Shown in pieces: positions 24,901 through 37,207 of a stretch of DNA of 64,000 nucleotides. Positions within the stretch are counted from its first letter, which is position 1. Every line of letters begins with the position of its first letter. The stretch lies in assembly GCA_004352715.1 (NCBI GenBank), contig SCFE01000091.1, forward strand, positions 211,235-275,234. Direction: 5' to 3'. A program made the position numbers and the translations under genes. Source of the DNA: Hofstenia miamia. Taxonomy: Eukaryota > Xenacoelomorpha > Acoela. The notes under the pieces were generated by a model. That model did no database searches, was not told the DNA's origin, and saw nothing but the letters and a program-made list of their open reading frames with translations.

Positions 24901-26380
24901 ATAGGACTCTAGAAGCTTTGAAAACAGAAACGGTTATTAATACAATTGCATCTGGGATATGAAAGGAATGGTGATGAGTAAAAAGTACAGGTAGTAGGTT
25001 TCAAATTTTGTCGAGTGCTTGTCAATCACAAGACCTACATTCGTATTCTTATTTTTTCATCTCTTGTAAGGTAGCATTAACTATTCATTTTGGAATTATC
25101 ATTTCAAGCAGATTCATGTTTACTTAAACAATACAGGTTTTTGTTTGATGCCAGCCTATAATGATGAACAGTTTACTATTAGCGTAATTTACATACCTAA
25201 GTACAGTGGGTGCGGAACGAATTTTGTTGAGAGAGGACAACCTACAATTATTAACCTACCTAATTATCAGCTAAGAGAACTTTGACTGATTAAATAATGA
25301 AATTTAGAGAGGTTTTTTCTCAAAAGTTAATTGATTTGAATCAGACAAAGAAATAGTGGAAGATTCTATAAAGCAGCAGTAGCTTCTGTGTTGAAGGTGG
25401 GGAATTCAATATTTGAATTGCAGTCATTGAAATCAATTTTAGTAAAATATTTCGATTTGTTGAGGTTACGTAAAATTTAGTTATTTCTGTTAATGTGATC
25501 ACCTGGTCTAGGAAAAACATTGTTCTTAAATTTTAAAGAGCACTCTCTAAATTTCTGCTACCACAAAACCAAATTAGTTCGAAGTAATTCTATTTCTATC
25601 TATGAATCTGAATGATTCCTAAATGTTATATTTGGCATAACCCACAACATATAACTTCCTTAAATATTGAATATTTTAACTTAATTTTAAATTCATTTGC
25701 ATGAATCACTTGAAATACCATATAGGTAGTAGAATATTCTGATGAGTGCACCAGTGTCCGTTAGCTAATCTTTGATTAAATCGCATTATAATAAGCTTTT
25801 TTGCAAACTAATGACAGTTCAGTGGAATTTGGGAAAGACTAAAAAATCTTTTCCCTGAAACTCAAGTAGAGAACAACTGAAATGTCTAGACAATCCCGTG
25901 TTTACTACTATATTATTTCCTTCATACAAAAGAAGGAATGCTTGTGCTACAGAACATTTTAAAAATGCTACCTGAAATGTTTAGTAAGAACTGTAAATCG
26001 TGCATATTGGTTGCGAATACAAATGACAGAAGCAGGGGAAGGACTGTACAAAGTCCTTCGTACCTAACCTCAAGCCATGAATTTAGCAACAACTATAGGC
26101 AATTGATTAAGCCTTGAGCTGCCTCATTTCTTCTCCACAAATGCATTACGTTGGAATTATAAATTCTTTCCTGCCTTTGCATCTATGTGTGAATATAACA
26201 TAACTAATAAAAATTTCTCCATAATTGCCAGTGGATTTCTGTTATCCTGAACTTCCTTTATAAATTTTCGATAGCCTAAGTTAATTAATAATTATTTTTC
26301 AACATTATTAATGACCATTTTCATGAAACGAATACTTAATGTTTTCTAAAACAAATACATTGAACAACCAATTTGAATAA
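21950..26380. other. AT-rich intergenic sequence, apparently empty
   Basis: No supported gene or transposon. A short inverted motif GATGGGTCGGAGGCCCATC lies at about 22543-22562. Open frames near 23600-23890 on the minus strand show no recognisable domain. Confidence 0.6.
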
Positions 26381-26388
26381 ATTATCAT

Positions 26389-26760
26389 TTAGTCATTTTT
26401 TAGCAATTTCTTGCATTCCAAGTAATAAGCCCATTGCATTCTTAACCATTCGTGCGTCTCGCTCATACTGATGGACTTCTTCGATGTAGTTCCCACTCTG
26501 CTTTCACACTCGGCAGTATTCTGAAGCATCACAATAGTTCTTTTTAAATCAACAATCATCTTATTTTGCATTAGAATATAGTTCTTCGCCAAGAGTAAGG
26601 TCGCAATTTTCGAAAGCTTACGAACAGACGGATTGTGTGCGTAGGGAATGACTGTGCGCAGTTGGTCCAAAGCATCATTAAGGTCATGCATTCTTTGTCG
26701 TTCACGTGCATTTACAGTCAGACGTTGATCCTTTTTATTAAGATTTGAGTTTGAGTTCAT
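26389..26760 (-). CDS. Olig/Beta3-class basic helix-loop-helix transcription factor
   Basis: A 123-residue nuclear DNA-binding protein. The basic region (about 13-24) contains NARERQRM with E20, the glutamate that reads the CA of the E-box. Helix 1 follows ([16 protein letters not shown], about 25-40), then the loop AHNPSVRKL and helix 2 ([16 protein letters not shown], about 50-65). VIPYAH[23 protein letters not shown] is the signature of the Olig, bHLHe22 and fly Oli group, expected to act in neural or glial cell fate. The protein is far shorter than vertebrate OLIG proteins, as I recall also for the C. elegans members hlh-17, hlh-31 and hlh-32. It is a single exon whose ATG follows an acceptor-like AAATATTTAG without a gap. 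The final residue is aspartate before the stop. The frame is intact and probably functional. Confidence 0.92.
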   Translation of the reverse strand: MNSNSNLNKKDQRLTVNARERQRMHDLNDALDQLRTVIPYAHNPSVRKLSKIATLLLAKNYILMQNKMIVDLKRTIVMLQNTAECESRVGTTSKKSISMSETHEWLRMQWAYYLECKKLLKND

Positions 26761-26883
26761 CTAAATATTTACTTATTCAAAGTAAGGTAACAATATAAAT
26801 ATTTGCAGAACAACTGCAAGTTATGATTTCAGTTTAGGTACGTCTTAGAAGCAATAATAGAATTGTTATCCTTAGACTGCCTA

Positions 26884-26899
26884 TGTCCCTTATAAAGGA
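26884..26899 (-). promoter_or_regulatory. TATA-like palindrome upstream of the bHLH gene
   Basis: The sequence GTCCCTTATAAAGGAC is a near-perfect palindrome containing TTATAA about 125 bp upstream of the bHLH start. It could serve as a TATA box for that gene, and a CAACTG E-box-type site lies between them near 26811. Both are inferences from sequence and position only. Confidence 0.3.
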
Positions 26900-26904
26900 C
26901 AAAC

Positions 26905-27846
26905 TGTTTTCCAAGTTTTCAAACAATTTTCTCCAAGAATATTATGGAATTTGAAAATCATGCGATGTAGCACAAATATTAGTGTTGCAACTTTGAACAA
27001 AAGTGCTGAAATACTTGAAAAGATTCATGATTGTTCATTAAAATTTTTAATTTTTTAAAAAAGTTTTAGATTCTCACCATTACTAATGTTCAAGTAATCA
27101 GGCGGTCGAAATTCTATGGGAGAAATACCTAGCCTCAACTATTTTGTTTTCTATAAATGACTACCCACGTACCATGCGCAAACGCAACAGTCGTCGCGCG
27201 GTAAGAAACCATTCTCTATCCAGTGATGCTTACAAATTTTAAATAGCTTTGCTACTTTGAGATTATGAGTGAACAAATAAAATATTTTCAAAGATTTCTG
27301 CGCAGCTTAAGAATAAATACAATTTACTTATAATTGTAGAGGTAATGTATAAATTGAAATAGAGGTGTATATGTTGGATACACTTCTAACTGCAGGTATT
27401 CAGTTGAATATAATATATTACATCTTTAAATGGTAAAGAGCAAATGAACTCAGCGAAAGATAACTGCTTACGGCCAATTGACACAGATTAAGAGATTGAG
27501 GCGTTCTCTATTCGTTAATAAACTCCAAGCTGTGAATGAATATCTGATAATGTACGTTTCCGTTACCAAATTGCACAGAAGATTATTTTTATGTATGCAT
27601 TTCCTAAATATCTCACTCTCAGAGCCATTTCTTCATAATCCTTTGTTAATTATAAGATTACGAATTTGCATCAAAATGAGATTTAGTTTTCAGTTAATAT
27701 TAGTAACTCAAGGTATTTTTAAAATAATAAATTTAATAATAAAGTTTTAAAATAAATTGAACGTACAGTAGACAAGAACTTTAAGCCCCATAAATGTTAT
27801 TTAAGCATAAATATGTAAATTTCCATCGCTTAATTTGCAATTTAAC
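26905..27846. other. Upstream flank of the bHLH gene, no gene seen
   Basis: AT-rich sequence with no recognisable coding region. The 90-codon open frame at 27478-27750 has no recognisable features and is judged noise. Confidence 0.5.
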
Positions 27847-28917
27847 GATTTGCTTTTTATGTGAAATTTAAAATTTTGTTTGTTACTGATTTAGGGATTT
27901 GTATGAAAATGAAGAACTGATTTTATGCAAACGGCCAAGATGGAATATTTTTGTTCATAATAATACAATAATTTTCTCATAAGAAATCATTTTGGAAGGC
28001 AGAAATTTGACACTTTTCGGACGACGTTGTGATGATTTGAAATGTCTGAACTCTATTGCATACATGCTTAAGGCTCCTATTGCCGTAACATAAACAATGA
28101 AATTGATTGCATAATAAATTAGGAAATAAATAAATGCAAACATAAATAAACAAGCTTAATTTAGTTTCTCATTTATAGCTGTACACCTTTTCACACTAAA
28201 GAGATTTGCTTTTTATGTGAAATTTAAAATTTTGTTTGTTACTGATTTAGGGATTTGTATGAAAATGAAGAACTGATTTTATGCAAACGGCCAAGATGGA
28301 ATATTTTTGTTCATAATAATACAATAATTTTCTCATAAGAAATCATTTTGGAAGGCAGAAATTTGACACTTTTCGGACGACGTTGTGATGATTTGAAATG
28401 TCTGAACTCTATTGCATACATGCTTAAGCGCTCCTATTGCCGTAACATAAACAATGAAATTGATTGCATAATAAATTAGGAAATAAATAAATGCAAACAT
28501 AAATAAACAAGCTTAATTTAGTTTCTCATTTATAGCTGTACACCTTTTCACACTAAAGAGATTTGCTTTTTATGTGAAATTTAAAATTTTGTTTGTTACT
28601 GATTTAGGGATTTGTATGAAAATGAAGAACTGATTTTATGCAAACGGCCAAGATGGAATATTTTTGTTCATAATAATACAATAATTTTCTCATAAGAAAT
28701 CATTTTGGAAGGCAGAAATTTGACACTTTTCGGACGACGTTGTGATGATTTGAAATGTCTGAACTCTATTGCATACATGCTTAAGCGCTCCTATTGCCGT
28801 AACATAAACAATGAAATTGATTGCATAATAAATTAGGAAATAAATAAATGCAAACATAAATAAACAAGCTTAATTTAGTTTCTCATTTATAGCTGTACAC
28901 CTTTTCACACTAAAGAG
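27847..28917. repeat. Three near-identical tandem copies of a 356-357-bp unit
   Basis: Units start at 27847, 28203 and 28560, and the third ends near 28917. By eye they are essentially identical. Copy 1 reads AAGGCTCC where copies 2 and 3 read AAGCGCTCC, a one-base difference giving lengths of 356, 357 and 357. On the minus strand copy 1 has a 62-codon frame (27955-28143) with a hydrophobic N-terminus; the extra base shifts this frame in copies 2 and 3. The near identity means a very recent duplication or an assembly artefact. No transposon termini were seen. Confidence 0.95.
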
Positions 28918-28919
28918 GT

Positions 28920-31060
28920 TGAATTTCCCACAAAAAATTCATTTTCGTACAAGAGAGATTCAATTTCGTACACTTGTTTACACTGTCTATATTCCATTTT
29001 TTACAATTTTTTGAGTAATATAATAGTTTATTTTAGACATCCAAAGAAGTTCCAAGTTATATTTCAAATACTATGCTTTTTCTGACCTGCTAGCTTAACT
29101 AGCCTTGGAATACGGATAGAAACTCATTTTCCAAGTAATGCAAACCCATTGTTTTCGTTTTATGTTGTTTAATTTCATCATTCAGTGCATTCCATACCAT
29201 CCAGAGACGAAAAAGAGCCAAGTCGACCAATGCAGTTTGTAGAAAGTTGATAAACACTAGGCAAACACTACTAAAGTGGAGCAGTAGAATATTATACTTC
29301 TGGTAATATGGGAGAGATTTGAGCATGGCATAGTGGGGCAGGGCAAAGCGCCTGTGCCAGAGATGGACATGAGTAAAAATATTATGCTCAATCTCGGGCC
29401 GGCCCATGAAACTTTATATTGCAATGTGGTGAAAAATTGTATTTACAATTTGAAAATTTTCATTAGTATCGTTTACTTTTCAAAACTCTACAGGAATTTT
29501 TTCAATTTCAGTGTGCCTAGGTTTATAATAAATTTCCAACCAAGGTGTACACCTTGTTTCCAACATACGTAACTTTGGCCTAGTCTGAAAAATTTAAGAA
29601 ATTAGTTTCGCTTCATTAAGTTTTTAAGCATCACCATTTTTTATGTAGAAAACGGTTGTGATGTATTGAAGCTTAGAACGCCTTTTATTTTGCCACATTG
29701 TCACCACAAATACAGTTTTGTTGTTTTTTTATTAAACTAAAACGGTCTAAAAATTCTTAAATTTTTTCATAATAATAATTTTTATTATTATAATTAATGG
29801 AAATAGTTACAAAATACTGTATTTCAAATTATTTTTTTTGAAGCTTTTTAAAACGTTTATATAAATCTCGAACTAATAAAAATATCCCAAATCTGAAAGC
29901 ATGGCACGATAAAGGAGATTCTTCTCATTTATTTCTGTTCCTAAATCGAAAATGGTTATTGTCCCATTAAGAAGTTGACATGTTGTATCTAAAATCCTAA
30001 CTGAATTATTGCAAATTATTGCTAAATTAATGTAAAAATGGTAGTAATGGTCTACAAAGATTTCAAAAACCGCTTCATAGTCAATATTACTGGTTGTTAA
30101 GAAATGATTGGAGTAGATTTTTGCTGTTTGTTACGAGCTAAAGGAAAATACTCAAAGAAAAGCAAATGAAAGGGAATTTTCTATATTTCGTTTCGTTTAT
30201 AAATTTAATGCATGAAATACAAAAGCTAACTTACCTAATTTAGCAATAATTAAGTCTCTTAGGACGACTTCCTTTACTTAATTAAGCCTAGAAACCCAAT
30301 TAACTATGTGAAGGAACAAAAAATGTTTTCAAACAGATTTGTGTAAAGTGTAATATAAAATCATAACTTTATTTATAAAGTTATATAGGGTTTAAATAAT
30401 GTAAATCACAAATAGGCTTTGCTGTAGCCATTAAATTACCACCATTATAATATCCCCAATGATATTCTCTAAATCGTCAAACATTATTTCTGTGAATGTA
30501 AAACATAAAATAGCATTATAAACATTTTACGTCTTAGTACAATAAAATATAATTGAAATATTTGGTCTTAATGACATTTTCGAAAAATCTGGATACATAC
30601 ATTCTTAGCACTAAGCAGTCTAGTACCAGGTATTTACTCAGCGACGTGCCGGGTCAACAAGGTCCAATAATAAATACGTTTCTAAACTTTTCCACTTAAA
30701 ATATGAGCGTAACATATCAGCTTAACACATAGTATAGTCAACTCCGCAATGCACTAAGATTACAAGGAATGTATAGGTAAAATTGTAGATCTCCTTTTGC
30801 GTTTTTGCGTTTGCGAATTTTACAACTTGTCTAAAGCAGCACTCTGTTTCATGTTAATTTCAATATCAATATCACTTCTTACAAATATTAAAAGTTATGT
30901 CTAAAATAGAACCGATAACTAGTGTTGATAAACACTAGAGAATTCTTCTATGCCTATATTTGTTAAATTTTTAAATATAGAGTTATACCATTTTAATAAA
31001 AACAACTATTTTTCAACTTGTGACATCATCGAGTTCAAAACCTGACATAAACGTTCAATT
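28920..31060. other. AT-rich intergenic sequence with one orphan hAT-type end
   Basis: No supported gene. At 29358 the sequence CAGAGATGGACATGAG matches the left terminus of the element at 42237 at 15 of 16 positions, inside a locally GC-richer patch (29330-29410); no partner end was found. A perfect 8-bp-arm palindrome CTAGTGTT GATA AACACTAG lies at 30919-30938, and its right half recurs near 29247. Confidence 0.5.
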
Positions 31061-31067
31061 CAAATGG

Positions 31068-31069
<2 letters not shown>

Positions 31070-31101
<32 letters not shown>

Positions 31102-31230
31102 NNNNNNNNNNNNNNNNNNNNNNNNNNNNNNNNNNNNNNNNNNNNNNNNNNNNNNNNNNNNNNNNNNNNNNNNNNNNNNNNNNNNNNNNNNNNNNNNNNN
31201 NNNNNNNNNNNNNNNNNNNNNCTATATATA

Positions 31231-31266
<36 letters not shown>
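31070..31266. repeat. (AT)n microsatellite spanning an assembly gap
   Basis: AT repeats at 31070-31100 and 31223-31266 flank a run of N at 31102-31221. The gap most likely reflects an unassembled longer AT tract. Confidence 0.95.
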
Positions 31267-31267
<1 letters not shown>

Positions 31268-31689
31268 CAAACCTTTTTTGACCATCACCTAAATGTTAAC
31301 ATTTATTTGTGTATCAAGATTTTTCACAATTATATCATTAATAAGAACGTCGCAGTTGAGATAACCCCCAAAATAGCTTTTTCAAAAATGTTTAATCTCA
31401 GATACTTTTTCTTATTGAGTAAAATCATTTTGATTTTTTTGTTTGATGGAATTTTGATAAAATCAAAGATTTCCAACAGTGCACATGCACACAAATAATT
31501 GTATGTTTGAAAATAAACTTCGCATGCTTGCAGATGCAAAGTGATATAAAAAAAGACACATTAAAAAGAGAGTGTCAATTAGTAAGCATTCAAATTCAAT
31601 TGATCTTTCAAAGTGACTTAATAGAATTGAACGAAAACAAGAAAATGAGCCTTTGAGGAAAGTAGAGAATTAATTCAATCTGATAAAGT

Positions 31690-33218
31690 TGAAGCTGCTA
31701 ACGTTATGAATTTAAAGCTGTATAGTAGAGAAGGCGCAAAATGGATTGAGGTGGAAAGTGATTGTCTTTCATCTAAGCAAAAGAATTCACTTACCTTATT
31801 TTACTCAAATAATATTAATGGTTTACTACCAAAGTTTCTGAAACTGTTTGATGATAAATTTTAAGGAGCATAATATAGATCTGTTACAGGAAATAAAATT
31901 GACTGAGTAAATTTTAGATGAGCAAATTGAATTGGAAAATTAAATACAGGTACATAAATGATATAAATATTCAAAAATTTCGAATGAATTGAAAGGATGA
32001 GGGTTAGTTATCTAGAATAGCTTTGGGCCAGAAATCGACCAAAAAATTTATTTAAATATCTAAAAAGGATATTGAACATTTAGTTGTTGTTTGTCGACCT
32101 GCCTACATTCCATGTGGATTTTCCGTTGTTATTCTTTTAAATAAATACGTAACGTAACGTAACAAAAAGAGATTACTCTCAATCCTCGTAAACTCAGTTA
32201 ACATGTGTATTGAAAAATATCGAAGTGCGCTTATATATATTTGATTGGCGATTCACATCTGAGAAATCTTGAATGCCAAGATGTTTTAATTGCCTCTTTA
32301 TCACAACTTGATGTTGTTTACTTCGCAAATGCTGACTATTGCGATATCTATATGATACACGTTTTGATATTAGCTCCAAAAATGACTGTAGTTACAAAGT
32401 CTAAACACTGTCAATACCTATGATCATCAGAAAACAATTGCTTTATTGGGTGAAACTAATTGTGATGATTTATTGAGAGATGAACAGGTTGAAGATTTGA
32501 TGACAAAATTTTGGAAATAATGAATCAATTAAGCATAAAGATCCAGTCTTTAATTATAAAACGCTTAAAATTCGTGATGATTCTTTAAATGGATTCATTA
32601 AAGTCAAAAGGAAATGCTTAAAGAACGGAGATAACACCTCATTAAATAGAATTCAAAGAAGTATTATCCAAAAAGTTGAAGGAAGAACAAAAAACAACTA
32701 ATATAAAAATAATTTTGAATGAAAATGAAGAAAAAATCTTAATGAGTTTTTCAGCAAATTCATTATGGATTATCAAAAGGATTAACGTTGTGGATCCTGC
32801 AAGATATCCCATGACATTCCAATGTTTTTGAAGAGAGAGAGTTCAACATCTCCTAAATAAAATTAAGGGCTACAAATCGACGGGTTTTTGGAAGATCTGT
32901 GTTTGGCTTTATAAGCTAATGAGCAAAGTGTATACTCAACATTTCAATAGGTGTTTTAAGAATATGACATACCCTGAAAATTGGAAATCAGCATTCATCA
33001 TACCAATGCAAAAAACAAATTTCAAGGAGCCCATTGTAGAAAAGAATTTAAAGAAATTTCGTTCAATTACTGTTACACCCACTTTAGTACGAATTTTAGG
33101 CAGTGTGTTTCTGAGCTATACATTGAGAATATACAAAATACTTTTGATGATAATCAATTCGTATATAAATCTAAAAGAGATACAACAAATGCATTGCTAT
33201 GTACAATGAATTATATAT

Positions 33219-33264
<46 letters not shown>

Positions 33265-33830
33265 TGCAAAACACTAAATTCTAGACAAAAAACCTTAATA
33301 AGCAACGCGTTCAACACTGTATTCCAGAATAAGCTGCTAACAGAATAGAGGAAAGTAGTAAATGGTTAGCTGAATTGATAAGATCACATAAATACATTTG
33401 GACGCAGTGAATACACAAGAAATAACAGAATATATGCAGAAAATTAGGATTATTTTAGGCGTACTGCAGGGAGACATTTTAAAGAAAATTAAGTGCTTAT
33501 CCTTTTTTCTTACTTACTTAAATGTAGAAAAACAAAAATATGTTTTCGAAAAATATACATGTCCAAATTACTTATCTGTATCAGAAGTATGGGTACCAGC
33601 TATGTCCTAAGGTCAAAGAAAGCTGCTTTGAAAAATTACAAAAATGGATAAAAGTTGGTATATTGATCAAATAAACACAAATTCCAGAAAAGAGTTTGAT
33701 GCTATCACTCATAAAATTTTGAATGACAATAGCCATCCATTGCATACTGATTTCAATTTCCAAAAGTACAAACTCGGAGTAAATTGATTATACCCAGGTA
33801 GTAGTTTTTAAGAGATCTTTCATATATATA
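31690..33830 (+). pseudogene. Decayed non-LTR retrotransposon, endonuclease through RT C-terminus
   Basis: Plus-strand fragments appear in LINE order. An endonuclease-like start (LTLFYSNNINGLLPKFLKLF, near 31800) comes first. Next is a segment resembling the GDFNLP strand (IGDSHLRNLECQDV, near 32240). Then comes an RT N-terminal part (FKNMTYPENWKSAFIIPMQK, near 32955, followed by a PTLVRILGSVF stretch). The C-terminal tail (LNDNSHPLHTDF, near 33720) is last. Many stops and frameshifts are present and the YADD box is not seen. An AT microsatellite interrupts the RT region at 33212-33258. Confidence 0.75.
33212..33258. repeat. (AT)n microsatellite inside the LINE remnant
   Basis: AT dinucleotide tract of about 47 bp, disrupting the RT reading frames. 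Confidence 0.95.
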
Positions 33831-33834
33831 GTGC

Positions 33835-34680
33835 TAGTAGTTGTATATTAACTTGAACTTGCAGACGGTTCCGATAGAAAATGATCTATTCATTTATACT
33901 TTAAAAATTGTTGTAATGTATAGGAATTATAAAGACATACATAAATATATTATAAGGAAGCATGAGTATATCGACTATGCATTGATGAAATATATGATAA
34001 TGTATGTTTTGATTAGTCACAATATATGCTTTTCTGCGAAATCGTAAATGATAATATTAGTTTGTTAATAATTATTTATTCAAAAAATATGATGAACTTC
34101 ACATATTTGGCATGAATAGATGAATGTATGACTCTACAACAATTTACATGGAGGTGCATTTGTATGTTAGTTTCGTTTGTAAAGTACATTTAGCCTGTGA
34201 CCTACATTAACATAAGCATCCCCTCGTTTGAAAAATATTTTCTTTTTCTAGTCACACAAAGTCAAATTCTGAATATTTCAAGAAATTAATTTCTAAATCG
34301 TTAAAGCATAGTTCATGATAACAGAAATAATTATGCAATGGAAAGCCTATGAAATGATAGTAACATTGAACGCAATTAGATGGTAGAAAGGACTTATAAA
34401 GGTGATACTTTGATAATCTCACTGACCTTAAATTCAATTATAAAGCGAAAAGGAAAATTAGTTTTTGTAGAATTAATTTCATTGCTATAATTTCATTTTT
34501 CCATTAGGATTTAAGTAAAAACTAGTGTAATTATCTCAAGGATTTTTGCATAGATGAAGTTTGAAGAGGAGCATTTTTCTTACTATTCAAGTTTCCTACA
34601 GTTTATGTAGATTCAAAGATAAATATTGAAGCTACATTCAAAGGATTTTACACATGAACGAATAATTAATAAAATTAAGC
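33835..34680. other. AT-rich intergenic sequence
   Basis: Nothing recognisable on either strand. Confidence 0.5.
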
Positions 34681-34681
34681 A

Positions 34682-34972
34682 ATGTTAATTATAAATACAG
34701 AGCTATTAAATTATATAAATGCAAAAAGCAGTATATTTACAAAAAAAATAATTTCAACCCTATCTCGTCCTGGGTTTTTGATTCCAAGAGCAACCCCTTA
34801 TAAAATCAATCCTATTCATCACCAAGCAGCCAAATCTGTCAGGACTATTGCTTACGCATGGTTGAATACTAAGGAAAAAACCGATATTCTGACGTCAGTA
34901 TTTGTCGCCAATGGCAAAAAATTGAAAAATGTATTCCAGACCACAACAGCGGTAATATTTGGCAGGGGGTGA
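34682..34972 (+). CDS. Possible coding exon, unidentified
   Basis: A 96-codon open frame that becomes markedly less AT-rich after about 34760. The residues from there (STLSRPGFLIPRATPYKINP onwards, to VFQTTTAVIFGRG) look more protein-like than most frames in the window. A GCG|GTAATAT donor-like site lies within its end at about 34950. I recognise no domain. It could be an exon of a gene shared with the candidate terminal exon at 35807, or transposon debris. Confidence 0.25.
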   Translation: MLIINTELLNYINAKSSIFTKKIISTLSRPGFLIPRATPYKINPIHHQAAKSVRTIAYAWLNTKEKTDILTSVFVANGKKLKNVFQTTTAVIFGRG

Positions 34973-35806
34973 CCAAAGATTAATTGAACACGATAAGTAA
35001 GCAATGATTCGATGTCATCCTGACCTGACGTCTTTAAGCAAATTTTTTAGAATAATATTCGTTTAACTAGGAAAAATACCAAAATATGATTTTTATTCTT
35101 AGACACTTGTTTTGCCAAAAATGTCAGGATTAAATCTTTTTTCAAGTTAGAGTTTTTTCAAGGGAGTGGTTAAGCACTTATGCATGAAGTTTAAGAGTAT
35201 GCGTAGTTTCTGGACACTACAAATGTGTATCATAATAAACTTTAGAAAATAATGATATTACATCAGCAATGACAGCAATTCCGTAAAAGGTGAGGAAGTA
35301 CATCAAACATTTATAGTGAAAAATTAACTTTTCTGGTACTCTATACTTTTATATATGAATATGTATTAGTTTTTATTTTTTCAGCATATATGCACTACAT
35401 TTAAATTTGAATTGATAAATTCAGATAAAAAAATGAATAACAAACTATCCATATTTCAATATACATTATGAAATATAGTACAATACTTTATGATTTCTAT
35501 AGTATATGCTAATCTATGACTATGTTGTAACAGAGATTAATTGGAATCAGTATACATACATAGAGTTCTTTAGCTATCATTGTCGTTGCATTTAGTGAGT
35601 TCAAACCCGTTTCAAACTACAAGCATGAAAAGCTGAAAATTTGAATGCTAAGAATAAATTGTAATTTATCATTTGTTCAACTTACGAAGTTCTATTATCC
35701 AAGTCATCTTAGGTAAATCAAATTAGGCTTAAATTAATAACAATTATGCAATGCCACATTATTCCATAATTATTTTAGTTAATTTTTGTTAAATATATAA
35801 TTTTAG

Positions 35807-36033
35807 TGGTGTACACGCCTTGCGTAGTAGTGTACTATGAAGGAACACAATTAGACATTTCAGACTGGTATTTATTTACCGGGAATTTCCGATCGATTAT
35901 TCCTACCTATCAGATATGCTTAGCAGACCGGTGCCTGACTATAACAGCGATTATAGCAAATGCTAAGCTTCTACGCATTTTTGCTGCATGTGGAATTTGT
36001 TTAAAATTGGAAAGAAAATATGAATCCGTGTGA
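35807..36033 (+). CDS. Candidate terminal exon, unidentified gene
   Basis: The open frame begins directly after a good acceptor (AATATATAATTTTAG ending at 35806) and runs 75 codons to a TGA at 36031-36033. The composition is visibly less AT-rich than its flanks. Residues include LDISDWYLFTGNFRS, IIPTYQICLADRCLT and NAKLLRIFAACGICLKLE, with several cysteines and no transmembrane segment. The splice phase leaves two bases of a split codon at the exon start. I recognise no family. The upstream 34.7-kb open frame is a possible but unproven partner exon. Confidence 0.35.
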
Positions 36034-36343
36034 CTGAAATGTGTTTATTGAAGCTAGATAGAAATATACTCAAATGCAAAACAAATAAACAGAAAGTCCA
36101 AACAGATTAATGTATTTATTTTCTGATTAAACATATAAATATAGAACCACTAATTTTCTTCTTAGCGACTTACGTAATAATATTCTTTATAGTTGAACAG
36201 CAAAAGTCCATTTCTTTATGTGTCTTTCCATTGGATGAATATTTTCATAAACTCTCAGCTTTTGTGATATTTTATTTATAATCAACAACTGCAGTATGGG
36301 TCAATAGATTAAATTTTTTTGCAATTTTGATGAATATAAAATA

Positions 36344-36719
36344 CAGGCCCGTAGCCAGCATAATCACCTAAGGGGATCAATGCATATTTAGGAGGGGTTG
36401 ATACGAATTTCGACTTTCTTTATAACTTAAACTAAAATTTTATTTTTGTTGCATTTATGGGCGTACGCGGATTTTCTGACTTGTGAGGTCATCTAGTATA
36501 GTGATCAAGTAAGTTACCAAAGGCGGGGTTAAGCCCTGCGGAAATTTTTTGAAAATATTGTCAAAATAAACCTCTTTAGGAGCACTGTTGCAACATTGAA
36601 TTAACAAATTTTATTTTTACATGCTGATTTTGCTTTTAGCTTTGTTGTCTAGAAGCTGTTGCCTGACATTCCAGGGGGGTTGGACCCCTCCTAACCCCCT
36701 CCCCGTGACTACGGGCCTG
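36344..36719. mobile_element. hAT-like MITE, CAGGCCCGTAG ends
   Basis: A 376-bp element. Left end CAGGCCCGTAGCCAG and reverse-complemented right end CAGGCCCGTAGTCAC are identical over the first 11 bases. Flanking 8-mers ATAAAATA and ATACAAAA agree at 6 of 8. The right subterminal region is strikingly G/C-rich (GGGGGGTTGGACCCC and related). There is no coding content. Confidence 0.85.
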
Positions 36720-36861
36720 ATACAAAAATTGGAAAATGTCTCTTTATCAAAGCATCTACTTATTTCAAAGAAATATATTAACCAAAAATACTACTATGCA
36801 AGAAATATAATTGAAATGTTCAATATTTGGCCGGCCTGTCCTTCGATTTTTAGAACAGATT

Positions 36862-37120
36862 TTATACGGCAGGACATTGAAGAAACAAGAATATTACTAA
36901 TTTGCTGCATAATTTCAGTACGCTAAATAATTTTTGTTTCATTCTATAAGTTCTGTATGAAGGTGTATGATTTTCTTCTAATTTCTCATTAATGATGCCC
37001 CTTGAATTTGCAATTCGATTGAAGTTGGGCGAGTAATTTGGCCAATCTAGCACACTAGGGTGCTTTTGCTGGAACAACTGCGTCAGAATCTTTGCCTAGT
37101 TGTGTTGGAAGGTTTTTCAG
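36862..37120 (-). pseudogene. Tc1-like transposase C-terminal remnant
   Basis: The minus strand encodes FQQKHPSVLDWPNYSPNFN followed by IANSRGIINEKLEENHTPS. This corresponds to the QQD-(H-A), VLDWP-x-SPDLNPIE and NLWGI-x-KEKL block of Tc1 transposases. Catalytic residues are eroded: PIE reads RIA. Only the C-terminal part is present. Confidence 0.75.
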
Positions 37121-37207
37121 TAATGTACTGACAGCCAAGCACTCAGTTGTTAATCCAAAATGTATATTGAACGTGTTTCACGCATTACTCTCTCATTATC
37201 TAGACTG

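Noticed and set aside
27955-28143. 62-codon frame resembling a membrane helix, considered as a receptor exon
   Set aside because: The similarity to seven-transmembrane receptors is only a short hydrophobic pattern, and the frame is broken in the two sister copies. Not enough to call a gene.
29099-29572. Opposing open frames of 102 and 79 codons around 29.3 kb
   Set aside because: They overlap a GC-richer repeat-like patch with an orphan hAT-type end and show no domain.
35560-35620. GAGTTCAAACCC, considered as a tRNA B-box
   Set aside because: No matching A-box or cloverleaf around it. No tRNA or rRNA gene was recognised anywhere in the window.
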